Of a DNA stretch of 64,000 nt, positions 16,450 through 25,781 are shown in pieces. Source of the DNA: Cryobacterium inferilacus (GTDB lineage Bacteria; Actinomycetota; Actinomycetes; Actinomycetales; Microbacteriaceae). The DNA lies in contig NZ_JAIEUL010000001.1 in NCBI RefSeq assembly GCF_019599185.1, positions 331,966-395,965 of the forward strand, given 5' to 3'. The notes under the pieces were generated by a model. It did no database searches. It worked only from the letters and a program-made list of their open reading frames with translations, and was not told where the DNA came from. Position numbers and translations under genes: made by a program. Positions within the stretch are counted from its first letter, which is position 1. Each line of letters begins with the position of its first letter.

Positions 16450-17390
16450 ACACCTCCCCGGCCCCGACCCTGACCCGCCCCACGCCCACCCGCGGCGCCC
16501 AGCTGACCCAGCTCGATGCACTGGAGAGCGAGGCCATCCACATCATCCGTGAGGTGGTCGCCGAGTTCGAACGACCCGTGCTGCTGTTCTCCGGCGGCAA
16601 AGACTCCGTGGTGGTGCTGCACCTGGCCGCGAAGGCGTTCTGGCCGGGCAAGGTGCCGTTCCCGCTGCTGCACGTGGACACCGGACACAACTTCCCCGAG
16701 GTCCTCGCGTTCCGCGACGAGACCGTGGCCCGGCTGGGCCTTCGTCTGAAGGTGGCCCGCGTGCAGGACTACATCGACGACGGCCGCCTCGCCGAACGTG
16801 CCGACGGCACCCGCAACCCCCTGCAGACACTGCCGTTGCTCGACGCGATCGCCGCCGGTCGCCACGACGCGGTCTTCGGCGGCGCTCGCCGCGACGAGGA
16901 CAAGGCCCGCGCCAAGGAGCGCATCCTCTCCCTCCGCGACGAGTTCGGCCAGTGGGACCCCCGCAACCAGCGCCCGGAGCTGTGGAATCTGTACAACGGT
17001 CGGCACACCGTGGGCCAGCACGTGCGGGCGTTCCCGATCAGCAACTGGACCGAGCTCAACGTCTGGCGCTACATCGAACGCGAGGGCATCGCCCTTCCCC
17101 CGCTGTACTACGCGCACGAGCGGGAGGTCTACCGCCGTGACGGCATGTGGCGCGCCGTGGGCGCGGTCAGCGCGCCGCTGGCCGGAGAGACCGTGACCAC
17201 GCGCACCGTGCGGTACCGCACGGTGGGCGACATGAGCTGCACCGGCGCGGTCGACTCCGACGCCGCATCCGTGGCTGCCGTCGTGCGCGAGATCGCCGTG
17301 AGCACCATCACCGAACGAGGCGCGACCCGCGCCGACGACCGCATCTCCGAAGCGGCCATGGAAGATCGCAAGAAGGACGGGTATTTCTAA
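16446..17390 (+). CDS. cysD: Sulfate adenylyltransferase subunit 2
   Basis: Forms APS from sulfate and ATP, together with CysN. About 314 residues with the PP-loop SGGKDS at residues 49-54 and the typical HVDTGHNFPEVLAFRDE and FPISNWTELNVWRYI stretches; it ends in the family-like MEDRKKDGYF. Start: GTG at 16446 overlapping the cysH TGA is chosen; an ATG at 16431 in frame is an alternative, and neither has a strong ribosome site. No APS-kinase (cysC) gene is visible, in line with the APS-type CysH. Confidence 0.95.
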   Translation: MNTSPAPTLTRPTPTRGAQLTQLDALESEAIHIIREVVAEFERPVLLFSGGKDSVVVLHLAAKAFWPGKVPFPLLHVDTGHNFPEVLAFRDETVARLGLRLKVARVQDYIDDGRLAERADGTRNPLQTLPLLDAIAAGRHDAVFGGARRDEDKARAKERILSLRDEFGQWDPRNQRPELWNLYNGRHTVGQHVRAFPISNWTELNVWRYIEREGIALPPLYYAHEREVYRRDGMWRAVGAVSAPLAGETVTTRTVRYRTVGDMSCTGAVDSDAASVAAVVREIAVSTITERGATRADDRISEAAMEDRKKDGYF

Positions 17391-18712
17391 TGCGTCAGAC
17401 GCTCTCCGACAGCACCCTGTTCCGGTTCGCGACGGCCGGTTCCGTCGACGACGGCAAATCCACCCTGGTCGGCCGGCTGCTGCACGACTCGAAGGCGATC
17501 CTCGCCGACCAGCTCGACACCGTCACCCGCACCTCCACCGAGCGCGGCTTCGGCGGCGCGGCCGGTGGCATCGACTTCGCGCTGCTCACCGACGGGCTGC
17601 GAGCCGAACGTGAGCAGGGCATCACGATCGACGTCGCCTACCGCTACTTCGCCACCGACACGCGCTCGTTCATCCTGGCCGACTGCCCCGGCCACGTTCA
17701 GTACACCCGCAACATGGTCACCGGCGCCACCACCGCGGATGCCGTCATCATGCTCATCGACGCGCGCAAGGGCGTGCTCGAACAGACCAGGAGGCACCTC
17801 TCCGTCGTCAAGCTGCTGCGGGTGCCCCACATCGTCATCGCGGTGAACAAGATCGACCTGCAGGACTACGACGAGGCCGCGTTCGCGGCGGTCGCCGCCG
17901 CCGTGCGCCGGGTCACCGGTGAGCTGGGGCTGGACGCCGTGCACATCATTCCCGTCTCGGCCCTGGTCGGCGACAACGTCGTCGACAGGTCACCGAACAC
18001 CCCCTGGTACGACGGCCCCAGCCTGCTCGAGCTGCTGGAGACCCTGCCGGCCGTCGACGCGGTCGCCACGGCCGTGGAGTCCTTCAGACTGCCGGTGCAG
18101 CTGGTGCTGCGGCCCCAGGGCGCCGTCGCCGTCGCACCGACGGACGCCGACGCGTACCGGGACTACCGGGCGTACGCCGGCCAGGTCGCCTCTGGCACCG
18201 TGCGGGTGGGCGACACCGTCACGGTTGCCCCCGGCGGCGGCAGCACCGTCGTGACCGGCATCGACTTCGCCGGAGCCTCGCTCGACCAGGCCGTGGCACC
18301 GCAATCGGTCGCCCTGCGGCTGCGCGATGACCTCGACATCGCCCGCGGCGCCGTCATCGGCACGGCCGGCACCATGCCCCAGCTGGTGAAGGAACTGGAT
18401 GCCGACCTGTTCTGGCTCGACCCGCGCCCGCTGCGGCCCGGCGCCCGGGTGCTGGTCAAGTTCGGCACGCACACCGTGCAGGCCATCGTTGGCAGCATCT
18501 CCGGTCGGCTCAACCTGGACACCCTGGATCTCGAAGAAGCCCAGTCGCTGGAGATCAACGACATCGGCCAGGTCACCATCCGGCTGGCCGCCGCCCTCCC
18601 CGCGGAGACCTACGCGGCGAACCGCCGTGCCGGTGCGTTCCTGGTGATCCAGCCGCAGGACGGCGCGACGCTGGCAGCAGGCATCGTCACGGCGGCCGGG
18701 CCCGAATCGTGA
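17390..18712 (+). CDS. cysN: Sulfate adenylyltransferase subunit 1 (GTPase)
   Basis: GTP-hydrolysing subunit that drives APS synthesis by CysD. 440 residues of the EF-Tu-like class: GSVDDGKS at 17-24 (G1), DCPGHVQYTRNM (G3), NKIDL (G4), then two beta-barrel domains. There is no C-terminal CysC kinase fusion. The ATG at 17390 overlaps the last base of the cysD TAA. Part of the tightly coupled operon from 14006. Confidence 0.95.
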   Translation: MRQTLSDSTLFRFATAGSVDDGKSTLVGRLLHDSKAILADQLDTVTRTSTERGFGGAAGGIDFALLTDGLRAEREQGITIDVAYRYFATDTRSFILADCPGHVQYTRNMVTGATTADAVIMLIDARKGVLEQTRRHLSVVKLLRVPHIVIAVNKIDLQDYDEAAFAAVAAAVRRVTGELGLDAVHIIPVSALVGDNVVDRSPNTPWYDGPSLLELLETLPAVDAVATAVESFRLPVQLVLRPQGAVAVAPTDADAYRDYRAYAGQVASGTVRVGDTVTVAPGGGSTVVTGIDFAGASLDQAVAPQSVALRLRDDLDIARGAVIGTAGTMPQLVKELDADLFWLDPRPLRPGARVLVKFGTHTVQAIVGSISGRLNLDTLDLEEAQSLEINDIGQVTIRLAAALPAETYAANRRAGAFLVIQPQDGATLAAGIVTAAGPES

Positions 18713-19767
18713 CCGGGCGGGCCGGCCGGCGCCTGGCGGCGCTCCTCCTCGCCCCGGCGCTGTTGTCTGGCTGCGCCGCCACCGGCAGTGCAGCCCAGCA
18801 GGCGGGGCCGGCCGCCGAGCTCCGTCTGGGCTACTTCGACACCGTCACCCACGCGCCCGCCCTCGTCGGGCTGGACCAGGGGTTGCTCCAGGATGCCCTC
18901 GGCGACACCACCCTGTCCGCGCAGGTTCTCGGCGCAGGACCCGCCGCCATCGAGGCGCTGAGCGCCGGGGCCATCGACGCGGCCTACCTGGGTCCCAATC
19001 CCGTCGTGAACAGCTTCGTGCAGAGCGCAGGCCGGTCGGTGCGGATCGTTGCCGGCGCCGCCACCGGTGGAGCCGCCCTCGTCGTCCGCCCCGGGATCAC
19101 CGACGCGAGCGACCTCGCCGGCACGACCATCGCCACCCCTCAGCTCGGCAACACCCAGGACGTGGCGCTGCGCTCCTGGCTCGACGACCAGGGCTACGCC
19201 ACCAGCACGACGGGCGACGGCGACGTGGACATCGTCCCGACCGATAACGCGCAGGCGTACGCGTTGTTCGCGAGCGGTGCCATCGACGGCGCCTGGTTGC
19301 CGGAGCCCTGGGTCTCCCGGTTCGTGCTCGAGGCCGGCGCGCAGGTGCTCGTCGACGAGGCGTCACTCTGGCCGGACGGCGCCTTCCCCACGACGGTTCT
19401 CGCGGTCAGCAGTGACTTCCTGGCTGCGCACCCCGACACCGTGGCCGCGCTGGTCGCCGGTCACACGGCATCCGTCGACTGGCTGGACGACAACCCCGAC
19501 CAGGCGGCCGCCGCGATCAATCGCATCCTCGTCGCCGATACCGGCACGCCGCTGCCCGATGCGGTTCTCGAGCGCGCCCTCGCCGGCGTGACCTTCACCA
19601 CCGACCCGCTCGCCGCCACCTTCCCGGTTCTGCTTCAGGACGGTGTCGACGCCGGCACCACCAAGGCGGGGAGCCTGACCGGCCTGTTCGACCTGGGACC
19701 GCTCAACCGGGTGCGCTCGTCGGCTGGTGTTGGCGCCGCCCAGGACGCCGGACTCGGAAGGGAGTGA
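18709..19767 (+). CDS. ABC importer substrate-binding lipoprotein (sulfonate/taurine/nitrate type)
   Basis: A 352-residue extracytoplasmic binding protein. The N-terminus is a lipoprotein signal with lipobox L-S-G-C (Cys22). The body has SsuA/TauA/NrtA-like features: LRLGYFDTVTHAPALVGLDQ, then LGAGPAAIEALSAGAIDAAY and GAWLPEPWVSRFVLEAGA. The substrate is not certain: sulfonate, taurine or another oxyanion. The GTG start overlaps the cysN stop (GTGA). Its place inside a sulfate-reduction operon suggests uptake of a sulfur source. Confidence 0.85.
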   Translation: MTGRAGRRLAALLLAPALLSGCAATGSAAQQAGPAAELRLGYFDTVTHAPALVGLDQGLLQDALGDTTLSAQVLGAGPAAIEALSAGAIDAAYLGPNPVVNSFVQSAGRSVRIVAGAATGGAALVVRPGITDASDLAGTTIATPQLGNTQDVALRSWLDDQGYATSTTGDGDVDIVPTDNAQAYALFASGAIDGAWLPEPWVSRFVLEAGAQVLVDEASLWPDGAFPTTVLAVSSDFLAAHPDTVAALVAGHTASVDWLDDNPDQAAAAINRILVADTGTPLPDAVLERALAGVTFTTDPLAATFPVLLQDGVDAGTTKAGSLTGLFDLGPLNRVRSSAGVGAAQDAGLGRE

Positions 19768-19769
19768 TC

Positions 19770-20516
19770 ATGCACCCCCTCCCCGCAATCCAGGTCCAGG
19801 GTCTGGGCAAACGTTTCGGCCCGGCCGGCCCTGTGGTGCTCGACGACATCAACCTCACCGTCGCCGCCGGCGAGTTCGTGTGCCTGCTCGGCGCCTCCGG
19901 CTGCGGCAAGTCCACCCTGCTCAACATCATCGCCGGTCTCGAGCACCCCAGCACGGGCACCGTCACCGTGGCCAGTGGAAACGCCGCGGTCATGTTCCAG
20001 GAGTCGGCGCTGTTCCCGTGGCTGACCGCAGGTCGGAACGTCGAACTCGCCCTCAAGCTGCGGGGAGTGCCGCGTTCCGCCCGTCGCGCCCAGGCGCTGG
20101 AGCTGCTCGACCTGGTCAACCTGGCCGATGCCGCCCACAAGCGGCCGCACGAACTCTCCGGCGGGATGCGCCAACGGGTGGCGCTGGCCAGGGCCCTCGC
20201 CCAGGACCGCAAGGTGCTGTTGATGGACGAACCGTTCGCGGCGCTCGATGCCATCACCCGCGACCTGCTGCACGACGAGCTCGAGCGGGTCTGGCGCCAG
20301 ACCGGCCGCACCATCATCTTCGTCACCCACAACGTGCGTGAGGCCGCCAGGCTCGGCCAGCGTGTGGTGCTGATGTCGTCCAGGCCCGGACGCATCGCCA
20401 ACGAATGGCGCATCGACGACACCGGGCCCCGGCGGATCGAATCGCCTGAGGTGTCCCGCCTGGCCATCGAAATCACCGACCAGCTGCGAGAGGAGATCCG
20501 CCGCAATGCCGCATGA
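19770..20516 (+). CDS. ABC importer ATP-binding subunit (SsuB/TauB type)
   Basis: ATPase of the importer. About 248 residues with Walker A GASGCGKST, Q-loop FQESALFPW, signature LSGGMRQRVALARAL, Walker B VLLMDEPFAAL and switch His in FVTHNVREA. ATG at 19770 is favoured because AAGGGAG is well spaced before it; a GTG at 19764 is also in frame. It follows the binding protein by two nucleotides and overlaps the permease gene by 11 nt. Confidence 0.93.
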   Translation: MHPLPAIQVQGLGKRFGPAGPVVLDDINLTVAAGEFVCLLGASGCGKSTLLNIIAGLEHPSTGTVTVASGNAAVMFQESALFPWLTAGRNVELALKLRGVPRSARRAQALELLDLVNLADAAHKRPHELSGGMRQRVALARALAQDRKVLLMDEPFAALDAITRDLLHDELERVWRQTGRTIIFVTHNVREAARLGQRVVLMSSRPGRIANEWRIDDTGPRRIESPEVSRLAIEITDQLREEIRRNAA

Positions 20517-21447
20517 CACCCGCCTCCTCAACTCCCCCACCGCCAACTCCCCCGCCGCCGGCGCCGGCCACGACGGACCGGGGCACGACGAACTCCGCCG
20601 CCTGGAATCGGGCCTGGACGCGCTCCAGACCGTTCCGCTGACCGAGAAGGGACCCTGGCGGCGCGCCCTGGGCGGGGTGCTGCCGCCGGTCCTGCTCCTC
20701 GCGGCCCTGGTGGTTGCCTGGCAGTTCTACACCGTCATCGCCCAGCCCCGCCCCGATCTGGCGCCTGGGCCGGTCGATGTGGCGGCGTCGCTCATCGAGC
20801 TGTGGAACGACGGCCGGCTGCAGCAGGCCGTTCTCACCAGTCTCGGCCGCGGCGGAGCCGGTTTTCTCATCGCCGTGGCCATCGGCACCCCGCTGGGGCT
20901 GCTGTTGGCCGAGTGGCGGCTGCTGCGCCGCGCCCTCGGACCGTTGCTCTCCGGCCTGCAGGTGCTGCCATCGGTCGCCTGGGTGCCCGCGGCGATCATC
21001 TGGTTCGGTTTCACCGACGCCACCGTCTTCTTCGTCGTGCTGATGGGCGCCGTCCCGTCGATCGCGAACGGGCTGGTCTCCGGCATCGACCAGGTACCCC
21101 CGCAGCTGCGCAAGGTCGGCACCGTCCTCGGTGCCTCTCGCAGCCAGCTGGCCACCCTGGTGGTGCTACCGGCGGCCCTGCCCGGCTATCTCTCCGGCCT
21201 CAAACAGGGCTGGGCGTTCGCCTGGCGGTCCCTGATGGCCGCGGAGATCATCGCCATGGGCGGCTCGATCGGCTTCGGTCTGGGCTCGATGCTGCAGCAG
21301 AGCCGAGACCTGGCCGACCTCTCCGCGGTGCTCGCCACGATCCTGGTGATCCTCGCTGTGGGCATCCTGGTGGAGCTCAGCGCGTTCGCACCGCTCGAGC
21401 GCCGGCTCCTGCGCCGCCGCGGCCTCTCCCCCGGAGCGCACCGGTGA
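20506..21447 (+). CDS. ABC importer permease subunit (SsuC/TauC type)
   Basis: Membrane subunit of 313 residues. A long polar N-terminus of ~60 residues (Pro/Ala/Gly/Asp-rich) precedes six hydrophobic segments. The BPD-type coupling loop is visible as EIIAMGGSIGFGLG and, upstream, KVGTVLGASRSQLATLVVLP. Completes the importer with the two preceding genes. The 73 bp to the next gene is the only notable gap in the operon. Confidence 0.92.
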   Translation: MPHDTRLLNSPTANSPAAGAGHDGPGHDELRRLESGLDALQTVPLTEKGPWRRALGGVLPPVLLLAALVVAWQFYTVIAQPRPDLAPGPVDVAASLIELWNDGRLQQAVLTSLGRGGAGFLIAVAIGTPLGLLLAEWRLLRRALGPLLSGLQVLPSVAWVPAAIIWFGFTDATVFFVVLMGAVPSIANGLVSGIDQVPPQLRKVGTVLGASRSQLATLVVLPAALPGYLSGLKQGWAFAWRSLMAAEIIAMGGSIGFGLGSMLQQSRDLADLSAVLATILVILAVGILVELSAFAPLERRLLRRRGLSPGAHR

Positions 21448-21520
21448 GCGCTCACCTCCGGTCACGCCGTCACGCTCCCCGCACCGTTCAGACCTCGTCC
21501 ACTCCCCGAAAGGCCCACTC

Positions 21521-22927
21521 ATGACCCGGACGCCCTCCGCGCCCCAGCCACTGCGCGTCGCCATCATCGGCGCCGGCCCCGCCGGCATCTACGCCGGCAA
21601 CATCCTCAGCACCGCCGTCCGCGCGGCCGGCGGTGAGGTCGGCATCGATCTCTTCGACTCTCTGCCGGCCCCGTACGGCCTGATCCGCTACGGTGTGGCT
21701 CCCGACCACCCCCGGATCAAGGGCATCGTCAATTCCCTGCACGAGATGCTCGATGCCGGCACCATCCGGTTCCTCGGCAACGTGGGCTACGGCACCGACC
21801 TCGACCTCGCCGACCTGCGCCGGCACTATCACGCGGTCATCTTCGCCACCGGGGCGATCCGCGACGCCGACCTGCAGATCCCCGGCATCGGCCTGCACGG
21901 CTCCTATGGTGCGGCCGACTTCGTCTCCTGGTTCGACGGGCACCCGGATGTGCCCCGCGACTGGCCACTGGACGCCACTGACATCGCGGTGATCGGCAAT
22001 GGCAATGTCGCCCTGGACGTCGCGCGGATGCTGGCCAAGCACCCAGCCGATCTGCTCAGCACCGACATCCCGGCCAACGTGCACGCCGGCCTGGCCGGCT
22101 CGCCGGTCACCGACGTGCACGTGTTCGGCCGGCGCGGCCCCGGCGAGGTGAAGTTCACCCCCATCGAGCTGCGCGAACTCGGCGACATCCCCGACGTCGA
22201 CGTGGTCGTCTACGAGGAGGACTTCCCCAGGGACGCTGACTCCGAGGCCCGCCTGGCCGCGTCCACCAACCAGGTCAAGGTGATGAGCCGCACCCTCAAC
22301 GGCTGGCTCACCCGTGAGCCCACCGGAGCGTCCAGGCGGCTGCACCTGCACTTCCTGCACAGCCCCGTCGAGGTCTACGGCACCGACCGGGTCGAGGGGA
22401 TGCGCTTCGAACGCACCGCGCCCACCGGCGACGGCGGCGTACGCGGCACCGGCGAGATCATCGACTACCCGCTGCAGGCCGTCTACCGCGCCGTCGGCTA
22501 CCGCGGCAGCGCCCTGCCAGACGTACCCTTCGACGAGGCGCGCGGCGTCATCACCAGCGTCGAGGGCCGCGTCGTGGACGCGACCGGCACGCCCCTGCCC
22601 GGGCTCTACGCCACGGGCTGGATCAAGCGCGGACCGGTGGGGCTGATCGGCCACACCAAGGGCGACGCCCTGGAGACGATCACCCACCTGGTCGACGACC
22701 TCGCCCTGCTGCCAGACCCGGTCGATCCGGCCGAGGACGCCATCCTGCGCCTGCTCGGCGAGCGCGGCATCCGTTACACCACCTGGTCTGGCTGGCTGGC
22801 GCTGGACGCCCACGAACGTGCGCTCGGCGAGAACGACCCGTCCGCCACGTCCAGGGAACGGGTGAAGGTGGTGCCCCGCGACGAGCAGGTGACGATCGCC
22901 GCCGAGCAGACGCTGGTGCCCTCGTGA
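21521..22927 (+). CDS. Ferredoxin-NADP+ reductase, FprA-like flavoprotein
   Basis: Transfers electrons between NADPH and ferredoxin. 468 residues of the adrenodoxin-reductase-like class: FAD-binding [11 protein letters not shown] at residues ~12-22, [17 protein letters not shown], then the NADP site [15 protein letters not shown] and [20 protein letters not shown], and the C-terminal [17 protein letters not shown]. Expected to reduce the ferredoxin encoded next (GTGA overlap), which in turn can feed the sulfite reductase at the start of the operon. Confidence 0.93.
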   Translation: MTRTPSAPQPLRVAIIGAGPAGIYAGNILSTAVRAAGGEVGIDLFDSLPAPYGLIRYGVAPDHPRIKGIVNSLHEMLDAGTIRFLGNVGYGTDLDLADLRRHYHAVIFATGAIRDADLQIPGIGLHGSYGAADFVSWFDGHPDVPRDWPLDATDIAVIGNGNVALDVARMLAKHPADLLSTDIPANVHAGLAGSPVTDVHVFGRRGPGEVKFTPIELRELGDIPDVDVVVYEEDFPRDADSEARLAASTNQVKVMSRTLNGWLTREPTGASRRLHLHFLHSPVEVYGTDRVEGMRFERTAPTGDGGVRGTGEIIDYPLQAVYRAVGYRGSALPDVPFDEARGVITSVEGRVVDATGTPLPGLYATGWIKRGPVGLIGHTKGDALETITHLVDDLALLPDPVDPAEDAILRLLGERGIRYTTWSGWLALDAHERALGENDPSATSRERVKVVPRDEQVTIAAEQTLVPS

Positions 22928-23253
22928 CCTATGTGATCGCGCTGCCCTGCGTGGACGTGAAGGATCGTGCCTGCGTCGACGAGTGCCCGGTCGACTGCAT
23001 CTACGAGGGCGACAGATCGCTCTACATCCACCCCGACGAGTGCGTCGACTGCGGAGCCTGCGAACCGGTCTGCCCGGTGGAGGCCATCTACTACGAGGAC
23101 GACCTGCCGGAAGCCTGGGCCGACTACTACCGGGCCAACGTGGACTTCTTCGTCGACCTCGGGTCGCCGGGCGGCGCCGCGAAGACCGGGGTGCTGTCCT
23201 TCGACCATCCGCTCATCGAGACGCTGCCGCCCCAGGGAACTCCCGGTGGTTGA
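22924..23253 (+). CDS. 7Fe ferredoxin (FdxA-like)
   Basis: A 109-residue ferredoxin. The first cluster pattern is C9, C17, C21, C25 ([25 protein letters not shown] spacing, [3Fe-4S]/[4Fe-4S] type); the second is C40, C43, C46, C50 ([4Fe-4S]). The C-terminal ~45 residues include the usual ...[16 protein letters not shown] start overlapping the reductase stop. Likely electron donor to the sulfite reductase of the same operon. Confidence 0.95.
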   Translation: MTYVIALPCVDVKDRACVDECPVDCIYEGDRSLYIHPDECVDCGACEPVCPVEAIYYEDDLPEAWADYYRANVDFFVDLGSPGGAAKTGVLSFDHPLIETLPPQGTPGG

Positions 23254-24190
23254 CTGTGTCGTGATCGGCGGAGGGCCGGCCGGGCTGTCCGCCGCGCTCA
23301 ACCTGGCCAGGGCCCGCCTGAGCGTGCTCGTCATCGACAGCGACCGTCCCCGGCACGCGGCCACCCTGATCTCGCACGGATTCATCACCAGGGACGGAGT
23401 GCCGCCGAACGAGTTGCGCCGGCTCGCCCGCGAGGAGGTGGCCGGCTACCCCGGGGTGGACTTCTGGCGGAGGAGCGCGGTGCGATCGGTCTCCCGACCG
23501 GCGATTCCGACGACGTCGGACGGCACACATCCGTTCACTGTCACTGTCGCCGGGACCACCCCGGCCGCCGACCGAGTGGTGCACAGCCGAACCGTGCTGG
23601 TCGCCACCGGTCTGCGCGAGACGCTGCCGGCCGTGCCCGGCATCCGTGGCTTCTACGGAATGAGCCTGTTCAGCTGTGTGGCCTGTGACGGCTACGAGCT
23701 GAATGATCAGCCGCTGGCCCTGATCGGCGAGACGGATGACCTCTATGCCCGCGCCCTGCTCGTGGCGCAGTGGACCAGTACCCTGACGGTCTTCACCAAC
23801 GGCTCTGCCGCCGTGACCGCGCCGGAAGCGTTGGCGCTGCGAGAGCGTGGCATCACCGTTGAACGGCGGACCATCACCGAGCTGGAGGGCGACAGGGGAC
23901 GACTCGTCGCGGTCCACGTCGACGGCGGCGATCGTGTCCCCGTCACCGGCGGGTTCGTCCGGCCGTTCTGGCACCCCACTATCGAGTTCCTGTCGCCGCT
24001 CTCCGTCGCCGACGACGCCTTCGGGCATCTGCTCACCGACCGCGACGGTCGCACGAGCGTGCCGGGGCTGTATGCAGCGGGTGACGTCGCGGCGCCGGGT
24101 CCGCAACAGCTGATCGTGGCGGCCGGGGCCGGGGCTCGCACTGCGGCGGTCATCACCCATGATCTCCTCGGGGTGACCACCGCGCACTGA
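23246..24190 (+). CDS. Thioredoxin-reductase-like NAD(P)/FAD oxidoreductase
   Basis: About 314 residues: FAD site [20 protein letters not shown] at the N-terminus, a CxxC pair in SCVACDGYE near residue 145, a degenerate NAD(P) site ([19 protein letters not shown]) and the C-terminal [16 protein letters not shown]. The CxxC suggests disulfide chemistry, perhaps regenerating a thiol donor for APS reductase, but the partner is unknown. The glycine-rich NADP loop is not canonical. The GTG start at 23246 overlaps the ferredoxin gene by 8 nt, so translation is coupled. Confidence 0.8.
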   Translation: MVDCVVIGGGPAGLSAALNLARARLSVLVIDSDRPRHAATLISHGFITRDGVPPNELRRLAREEVAGYPGVDFWRRSAVRSVSRPAIPTTSDGTHPFTVTVAGTTPAADRVVHSRTVLVATGLRETLPAVPGIRGFYGMSLFSCVACDGYELNDQPLALIGETDDLYARALLVAQWTSTLTVFTNGSAAVTAPEALALRERGITVERRTITELEGDRGRLVAVHVDGGDRVPVTGGFVRPFWHPTIEFLSPLSVADDAFGHLLTDRDGRTSVPGLYAAGDVAAPGPQQLIVAAGAGARTAAVITHDLLGVTTAH

Positions 24191-24294
24191 CCGACCGACC
24201 CGACGCCTGCGGGGGTGGCGGGATCCGGGTGGGGCTGGGTATCGTCACGGTAGTCGCCGCGCGGGCGGGGCCGCGCCCCTTCGAAAGGATGGTC

Positions 24295-25749
24295 ATGAGC
24301 CCAACATCAGCATCGACCCCCGGCGTGCACGAGACGCTGGCTGCCCTGGCCGGCACCCTGGAAGGCAGCCTGCTGCTGCCGGGTGATCTCGGCTGGGACG
24401 AGGCCAGAGCGGCCTGGAATCAGGCCGTGGACCAGCACCCCAGCGCCATCGCGCAGCCGCGCTCTGTGCGGGACATCAGACGGGTCATCATCGCGGCGCG
24501 GGAGGCCGGGCTGGGTGTGACGGTGCAGCCCAGGGGCCACGGGGCCGCCGACGACCTGGCCGGCACGATCCTCGTGCGCACGAGCGCGTTCGACGAGGTC
24601 ACGGTGAATGTCGTCGCCCGGTTCGCGCGCGTCGGGGCGGGTGTGCCGTGGGGAACGCTCCTCACCCGGCTCGACGGGACCGGACTTATCGCCCTGTCCG
24701 GGTCCAATCCAGACGTCAGCGTCGCCGGATACCTGCTCTCCGGCGGGCACTCCTGGTTCAGCCGGTGGAAGGGCCTAGCCGCCCACTCGGTTCGTGCCGT
24801 GGAACTCGTCGACGCCACCGGGGTACTCCGCCGGGTCACCAGGGACAGCGACCCCGACCTGCTTTGGGCTCTGCGCGGTGCCGGCGGCCTGTTCGGCGTG
24901 GTGACAGCGCTGGAGATCGACCTGTATTCCGCGCCAGACCTCTACGGCGGCAAGATCCTGTTCCCGGCGGAGTCGGCCGAGGTCGTCTTCGGTGCCGCGG
25001 CCGAGATCCTGCTGGATGCGCCGCCGGAGCTGAGCCTGTTCCTGGGCCTGATCAACATGCCCGACATCGAGGCGGTGCCCGAACTCCTCCGCGGACGAAG
25101 CTTCACCCAGGTGGACGCCGTCTTCGTGGGCTCGGCCGCGGCGGGTGAGGCTCTCCTGGCACCCGTGCTCTCGATCGCCCCCGTCATCGCCAACCTCTGT
25201 TCCGAGTTTTCGATCGGAGGCCTGGGCGATGTCTCCGGCGAGCCGCAGGACCCCTCGGCCACGCTGGACTGGTCGCGCACGGTGAGCGAACTCGACCCGG
25301 CGACGATGGCGGCCCTCATCGAGGCCTTCCACACCGCCAGCTATGCCGGTCTCACGCTGCTGCAGCTCCGCCCGCTGGGTGGCCTCATCGGCGACCCGGA
25401 CACCGGAGCCGACGGTGTGGTCGGTCATCTCGATGCGGGCTTCCTGCTCTTCGCCTCTGCGATCCTCCCGCCCGGCGCCCCTGCCCCCGCCGCCTCGGAG
25501 CGCCACCTGTTGTTCCAGCCCCTGGACGACACCGTGCAATCCGTTGGCGTCGCCCGGACCGTGCCGTCCTTCCTCGCCAGCGGCCAGGACCTCTCCCTGG
25601 CGTTCGCCCCGGCCGAACTGCAACGTCTGACGGAGATCAAACGACGACTCGATCCGGAGAACCTGTTCCGCAGCAACCGGCCCCTGCCTCTCGGCCCTGA
25701 GACCAGGACCAGGCGGGCGGAACCTGGCGCATCCGACGCCCTGGACTGA
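24295..25749 (+). CDS. FAD-binding oxidoreductase, berberine-bridge-enzyme type
   Basis: A 484-residue flavoprotein of the FAD_binding_4/BBE group. The PCMH-type FAD domain spans about residues 40-210, with IAQPRSVRDIRRVI, VTVQPRGHGA (where a covalent-flavin His is usual), GGHSWFSRWKGLAAHSVRAV and LRGAGGLFGVVTALEI. The BBE-type tail ends DPENLFRSNRPL. The substrate is unknown. ATG at 24295 is chosen for AAAGGA seven nucleotides upstream. It follows the sulfate operon by 104 bp and is convergent with smc. Confidence 0.87.
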   Translation: MSPTSASTPGVHETLAALAGTLEGSLLLPGDLGWDEARAAWNQAVDQHPSAIAQPRSVRDIRRVIIAAREAGLGVTVQPRGHGAADDLAGTILVRTSAFDEVTVNVVARFARVGAGVPWGTLLTRLDGTGLIALSGSNPDVSVAGYLLSGGHSWFSRWKGLAAHSVRAVELVDATGVLRRVTRDSDPDLLWALRGAGGLFGVVTALEIDLYSAPDLYGGKILFPAESAEVVFGAAAEILLDAPPELSLFLGLINMPDIEAVPELLRGRSFTQVDAVFVGSAAAGEALLAPVLSIAPVIANLCSEFSIGGLGDVSGEPQDPSATLDWSRTVSELDPATMAALIEAFHTASYAGLTLLQLRPLGGLIGDPDTGADGVVGHLDAGFLLFASAILPPGAPAPAASERHLLFQPLDDTVQSVGVARTVPSFLASGQDLSLAFAPAELQRLTEIKRRLDPENLFRSNRPLPLGPETRTRRAEPGASDALD

Positions 25750-25751
25750 GC

Positions 25752-25781
25752 TACCGGTTCAGACCGTACCGGTTCAGACCG
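25752..25781. repeat. 15-bp tandem duplication at the smc 3' end
   Basis: TACCGGTTCAGACCG occurs twice back to back (25752-25766 and 25767-25781). The second copy contains the smc stop codon (TGA at 25774-25776, minus strand), and the first copy provides a second, out-of-use copy just beyond it. Looks like a recent slippage duplication. Confidence 0.85.

Noticed and set aside
24268..24280. GGGGC-CGC-GCCCC hairpin before the FAD oxidase gene
   Set aside because: Only 5 bp in a GC-rich region and no T-tract; expected by chance.
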